Shown: in pieces, positions 6,637 through 9,731 of the stretch
Position numbering within the stretch: the first letter of the stretch is position 1
How the letters are laid out: each line of letters starts with the position of its first letter
NCBI GenBank assembly: GCA_045577635.1
Contig: JAZNIS010000110.1
Span: forward strand, 1 to 9,731
Direction: 5' to 3'
DNA from: UBA6345 sp045577635
GTDB lineage: Bacteria > Bacillota > Clostridia > Christensenellales > UBA1242
DNA length: 9,731 bases
Program-made: the position numbers and the translations under genes
Notes under the pieces: model-generated
The model's input: the letters and a program-made list of their open reading frames with translations, nothing else
Databases searched by the model: none
Told to the model about the DNA's origin: nothing

Positions 6637-8423
6637 TGAAAATTTTAAAAGGTATAGGGATTTATACATTACTTATTTTAGGTGCATTATTAATCTTTGC
6701 TGTGCTTATTGCAGGTTGTATGTTTATCTTCCCTAATTTTGATGTGTTTGGTTGGAAAATTATGTTTAGAAGCAACCAACAAGTGGTTAACATTAACACT
6801 ACCGAATTAGAAGTTGGCAAAACATATAATGTTTACATTGATGCTGGTGTGCATAATGTTGGTGTTTATCAATTTACTGATAGCACAAAATTTGCAAATA
6901 TTGTTAAAGTAGACGATATGTTTGGTTTTTATAAAGGTGACTACAACGATAAATTAGTTTATCCTGAAAATGCTGAAACTAAAAAATATAACATCTATGT
7001 TAATGCTGCATCTATTGACGGTGCTGTTTTAGGTAGAAAAAGTGAAATTAAAGTTTACCTACCAAACTCTTCATCTTATGTTTTAAACATTAAAACAACA
7101 ACAGGTAACATCAACATTGAAGGAACAGGTAAAAGTGCTACAAACAGTGTTCATGATTTAAATGTTACAGGTTTAGATATTGAAACAACAACAGGTGATT
7201 TTAAATGGGCAAACATTAATTCTACACCTGTTAAAGTTGCAACCGGTGCTGGTGCAGAATATAAAAATGAACTTGTTGATGCTATTGATACAACAGCCGA
7301 AGGTTATTCTGCTGATAACTATGCAAGATATGTATTCTTATCTAAATTAAATGCTAAAACAAAAACAGGTAAATTTGATTTCTCATTATCAAATTCTGAT
7401 AGCAAAAATACTTATATTGCTCCAGCTGTAATGGGTAATGATGAAACAGTTAACTTTATTGATGTTATTACAAATGGTTCAAAACCTGTTGGTTTAGATA
7501 GTAAAATTGACAACGATAAATTTGGTTTCTATCTATCTGCAGATAGAGGTGACTTTACATTTAACAGAATTATTGCAACAAAACTTAACATTGTTGGTAA
7601 AGATGTTTTAGTTAGAGCAAACGAAATTGCTACTTGTAAAGATTTTTATTTCAATGTTCCTAACGGATATTTTGAAATTGAAAATTTAAATTCTATTTTT
7701 ACAACAACTCTTAATACAATTATTACAAACAATATTAACATTGATTTAGAAAATGCTAGTGGCGAACTTTCAATTGTTACTACATATGGCAATATTAATA
7801 TTGGCACATTAAATCAAAATGCAAGTTTAACTTCTACCGATGGTAACATTGTTGTTAAACAAGCAAATGCTTCTATTAGTGCAATTAGTGAAAAAGGTGA
7901 TATTACCATTGAAAAATATCGTAGTAAAGGTTTCCTAAAAAATAAAAGTGGTAAAATCAGTGCTACATTTGATATTAATTGGTATAACACTGCTGAACTA
8001 GATAAAGACAATTTCCAAGAATGCATGGAAGTTTATAACGAAAATGCTTCTACAACAATTAAAGATGCTGTATTTAAAACAGATATTTTAAGTGGTGGCG
8101 GAAATTTAAATGTTTCTTATTATGAAATGAGAAATATTCAAAAAAATAGTGGTACAACCCCTATTGAACACAAAATTACTGTAACAGGTGGAAGTGCAAC
8201 AGTTTCTGTTCCAAATATTGCAGCATTTAAATTTAAAGGTGCTGGTTCAATTTCTGGTAATGTTGGAAGTGTAAGCATTTCTTCAACCGAAAACAATGCA
8301 AATGCTGTTGAAGGTTATGTTCAAGTATTAGAATTGGCTGATGGTGAAACTGCTACCACATTAGCAAAATTAAATGTAAATTCTACAAATGCTACAACAA
8401 ACTTTACAACTTATGCTCATTAA
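6636..8423 (+). CDS. Membrane-anchored extracellular beta-solenoid protein, DUF4097 (putative adhesin)-like
   Basis: This 595-residue protein has a hydrophobic N-terminal segment (about 5-32) and a long Ser/Thr/Asn-rich remainder with no other membrane segment. It is probably anchored by its N-terminus with the body outside the cell. LIAGC (24-28) resembles a lipobox, but the hydrophobic stretch continues past Cys28, so a plain membrane anchor seems more likely. The body carries about eleven turns of the form x-G-[DNKE]-[ILF]-x-[IVF], for example TTGNINI (155-161), TTGDFKW (185-191), KTGKFDF (243-249), YGNINI (384-389), DGNIVV (402-407), KGDITI (420-425) and GGNLNV (488-493). Such repeats are typical of DUF4097/adhesin-like beta-helices. 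No catalytic motif, LPXTG signal or C-terminal anchor is visible. An alternative GTG start at 6618 would add six residues. The gene is monocistronic, with its own strong promoter and terminator, which suggests substantial, independent expression. Its partner and role are unknown. Confidence 0.8.
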   Translation: MKILKGIGIYTLLILGALLIFAVLIAGCMFIFPNFDVFGWKIMFRSNQQVVNINTTELEVGKTYNVYIDAGVHNVGVYQFTDSTKFANIVKVDDMFGFYKGDYNDKLVYPENAETKKYNIYVNAASIDGAVLGRKSEIKVYLPNSSSYVLNIKTTTGNINIEGTGKSATNSVHDLNVTGLDIETTTGDFKWANINSTPVKVATGAGAEYKNELVDAIDTTAEGYSADNYARYVFLSKLNAKTKTGKFDFSLSNSDSKNTYIAPAVMGNDETVNFIDVITNGSKPVGLDSKIDNDKFGFYLSADRGDFTFNRIIATKLNIVGKDVLVRANEIATCKDFYFNVPNGYFEIENLNSIFTTTLNTIITNNINIDLENASGELSIVTTYGNINIGTLNQNASLTSTDGNIVVKQANASISAISEKGDITIEKYRSKGFLKNKSGKISATFDINWYNTAELDKDNFQECMEVYNENASTTIKDAVFKTDILSGGGNLNVSYYEMRNIQKNSGTTPIEHKITVTGGSATVSVPNIAAFKFKGAGSISGNVGSVSISSTENNANAVEGYVQVLELADGETATTLAKLNVNSTNATTNFTTYAH

Positions 8424-8431
8424 AATTTTAT

Positions 8432-8465
8432 AAATAAACCCCAAACGGGGTTTATTTTTTTTGTT
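8432..8465 (+). terminator. Intrinsic terminator of the beta-solenoid gene
   Basis: AAATAAACCCC (8432-8442) pairs perfectly with GGGGTTTATTT (8447-8457) around an AAAC loop and runs into a long T-tract. It begins 8 bp after the TAA stop. The stem is near-symmetric with A-rich and T-rich ends, so it may also work weakly on the other strand. Confidence 0.9.
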
Positions 8466-8467
8466 TT

Positions 8468-8495
8468 TTGATTTTATTTATTATGATATTAATAT
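8468..8495 (+). promoter_or_regulatory. Possible promoter of the small downstream gene
   Basis: TTGATT (8468-8473), a 16-bp spacer and TAATAT (8490-8495) come just after the terminator and about 75 bp before the gene. The -10 sequence is the same as that of the alaS promoter. The region is almost entirely A and T, so chance matches are likely. Confidence 0.35.
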
Positions 8496-8569
8496 TATAT
8501 AAATATATTATTATAGTTAAATAATTGTGGTTAATTGCATAAACATATTAAAAAGAGTTGGAGCTTATT

Positions 8570-9013
8570 ATGGAATATAACGATTATCCTTTGCCAAATG
8601 AGCAATTAATTACAGTTTTAAATCGGGAATATTTAAAATTAAATAAAGCAAAAACAGCCGAAGTGAATGTTGCTGTTTTAGAACAAAAGGGCAGATTGAA
8701 CGAACTTGCTGTTTATCTGCTGTTGCAACAAAAGCAATTAAAACAATTAAATAAAGTTAATAAAAACATTAAAACAACAATAAACACTGCCAACCATTTA
8801 AAAATTTTGGAGAGTATGGGAATAGCAAGTATAGATGTTTTGGAAGAAGGGAATTTAAAAAGTTGTTTTATTGATTTTTTAAAAACGGAAGGCGAAATTT
8901 TAAAGATATTAATGTTTTTATTGCTTGTTAAAAACTTAAATTATAATAGGTGTCAGCTAGAAAAAATTATGTTTGAACAAATAAATATGTTTAATGAGAT
9001 AGTTAATTTTTAA
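8570..9013 (+). CDS. Small hypothetical protein of 147 residues, upstream of the rRNA operon
   Basis: I do not recognise this protein. It is rich in Leu, Lys, Asn and Glu, lacks a signal peptide or a clear membrane segment, and reads as mostly helical. A Lys/Gln/Asn-rich stretch (about 45-72, with QQKQLKQLNKVNKNIK) could be a long basic helix or a coiled coil. A more hydrophobic segment follows (about 106-120, LKILMFLLLVKNL). There are two cysteines (99 and 128) without a metal-site pattern. The start ATG 8570 is preceded by TTGGAG (8558-8563) at a 6-nt spacing. A TTG at 8558 would add four residues but lies inside that ribosome binding site. Coding is supported by the good start signal and an uninterrupted frame with codon use like the symporter gene. 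It sits about 115 bp before the rRNA promoter, and no strong terminator separates them. Confidence 0.65.
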   Translation: MEYNDYPLPNEQLITVLNREYLKLNKAKTAEVNVAVLEQKGRLNELAVYLLLQQKQLKQLNKVNKNIKTTINTANHLKILESMGIASIDVLEEGNLKSCFIDFLKTEGEILKILMFLLLVKNLNYNRCQLEKIMFEQINMFNEIVNF

Positions 9014-9052
9014 CCCATATTAATGGCTTTATTATATATTTTTTATTATGTG

Positions 9053-9083
9053 TTGCAAACACCAGGGTGTGTGTTTGGAGCAA
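9053..9083. repeat. Bulged inverted repeat upstream of the rRNA promoter
   Basis: TTGC-AAACAC (9053-9062) faces GTGTTT-GGA-GCAA (9071-9083), ten pairs with a 3-nt bulge. A nested ACACC-AG-GGTGT also reads as a palindrome. No T-tract follows on either strand, so it is not a standard terminator. It lies 45-75 bp before the rRNA -35 box and could be a protein-binding site or the end-hairpin of the small gene's message. Confidence 0.4.
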
Positions 9084-9086
9084 ATG

Positions 9087-9124
9087 AAAAAAAGTTTAAA
9101 AAAAGTTAAAAAAGTTTAAAAAAA
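9087..9124 (+). promoter_or_regulatory. Phased A-tracts / UP-like element of the rRNA promoter
   Basis: A-rich runs are interrupted by single G residues at 9094, 9105, 9114 and 9125, an average spacing of about 10.3 bp, essentially one helical turn. Tracts in phase with the helix bend DNA. Directly upstream of a -35 box they act as UP elements that contact the RNA polymerase alpha subunit. The element ends 3 bp before the -35 box. Confidence 0.65.
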
Positions 9125-9127
9125 GTG

Positions 9128-9156
9128 TTGACTTGGTTAAAGGTATATAGTAAACT
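9128..9156 (+). promoter_or_regulatory. rRNA operon promoter
   Basis: TTGACT (9128-9133), a 17-bp spacer and TAAACT (9151-9156) predict a start near G9163. The -10 box is not ideal, which is offset by the upstream A-tracts. A TATAGT (9146-9151) is closer to consensus but is only 12 bp from the -35 box. The predicted start leaves a leader of about 170 nt before mature 16S rRNA. Confidence 0.7.
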
Positions 9157-9162
9157 AGCATT

Positions 9163-9335
9163 GCATTCAACGGAAGGCGAGTGCAACGAACAATAACAAT
9201 AGAATACAGATTAAAAAGACCATAAAAGAAAGTAACAAGGTAAGAAACAATCATACCTGTTAAATTCTAATGAGTTGAACGAACTTTACTAAAAGTAATA
9301 AAGAAGCACAACAGTGTTGTGTTCTAAGTAAGATT
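9163..9335 (+). other. Leader of the rRNA operon transcript with three hairpins
   Basis: No protein gene is visible here. Three stems can be drawn. TTGCATTC (9161-9168) pairs with GAGTGCAA (9179-9186), at the extreme 5' end of the transcript. AACAAGGTA (9234-9242) pairs with TACCTGTT (9254-9261), with one bulged A. CACAACA-G-TGTTGTG (9307-9321) is a perfect dyad ending 15 nt before 16S. The region probably serves antitermination and RNase III-type processing, but I find no confident boxA. The partner strand 3' of 16S is outside the window. Confidence 0.6.

Positions 9336-9731
<396 letters not shown>

Noticed and set aside
6696..6722. Lipoprotein signal (LIAGC) in the surface protein
   Set aside because: The hydrophobic helix continues beyond the Cys, which is atypical for a lipobox; kept only as an alternative.
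7814..8026. Antisense open frame inside the beta-solenoid gene
   Set aside because: It has no promoter or ribosome binding site and lies opposite a strong coding frame.
9014..9048. Terminator after the small gene (CCAT/ATGG hairpin followed by T-rich DNA)
   Set aside because: The stem is only 4 bp and the T-run is not directly adjacent; too weak to call.

Overview
The window looks like a chromosomal segment of an AT-rich, Gram-positive-type bacterium, probably an uncultured gut-type member of the Clostridia. The evidence is the 5' part of a 16S rRNA gene at the right edge (Clostridia-like in the V1-V2 region, judged from memory), strong Shine-Dalgarno sequences, sigma-A-type promoters with 17-bp spacers, U-tailed intrinsic terminators and an AT-rich third codon position. 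Stops are TAG, TGA and TAA and tryptophan is TGG, so the code is standard.

Left part (1-2986, minus strand): a tightly packed two-gene operon for a heterodimeric ABC exporter. The first gene (1244-2986) is complete and its nucleotide-binding domain has the changes expected of the 'degenerate' partner: Asp for the catalytic Glu, and Gln for the H-loop His. The second gene (1234 to 1) runs off the left edge before its ATPase domain and begins with an unusual hydrophilic extension of about 115 residues. Divergent from it (3128-4492, plus strand) is a sodium/proton-coupled sugar-type symporter of the GPH (MelB-like) family. The 141-bp divergent intergenic region holds an extended -10 promoter for the ABC operon covered by an imperfect palindrome, a plausible repressor operator.

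Middle (4493-6521): a monocistronic transcription unit with its own promoter and terminator, encoding a short alanyl-tRNA synthetase of 607 residues. It keeps the aminoacylation and editing domains, lacks the usual C-terminal region, and carries a Cys cluster in the catalytic domain.

Right-middle (6522-8465): another monocistronic unit with an excellent promoter and terminator. It encodes a membrane-anchored, extracellular, repeat-rich beta-solenoid protein of the DUF4097 (putative adhesin) type. Its leader can be drawn as structures that hide the ribosome binding site.

Right (8466-9731): a small unrecognised helical protein of 147 residues, then a strong rRNA promoter preceded by A-tracts phased at about 10.3 bp, a leader of about 170 nt with several hairpins, and the first ~396 nt of 16S rRNA.

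No mobile element, CRISPR array or phage gene is visible. I do not see a convincing new multi-gene system. The most unusual items are the short Cys-rich AlaS, the extended ABC subunit and the possible control elements around the ABC operon and the beta-solenoid gene.
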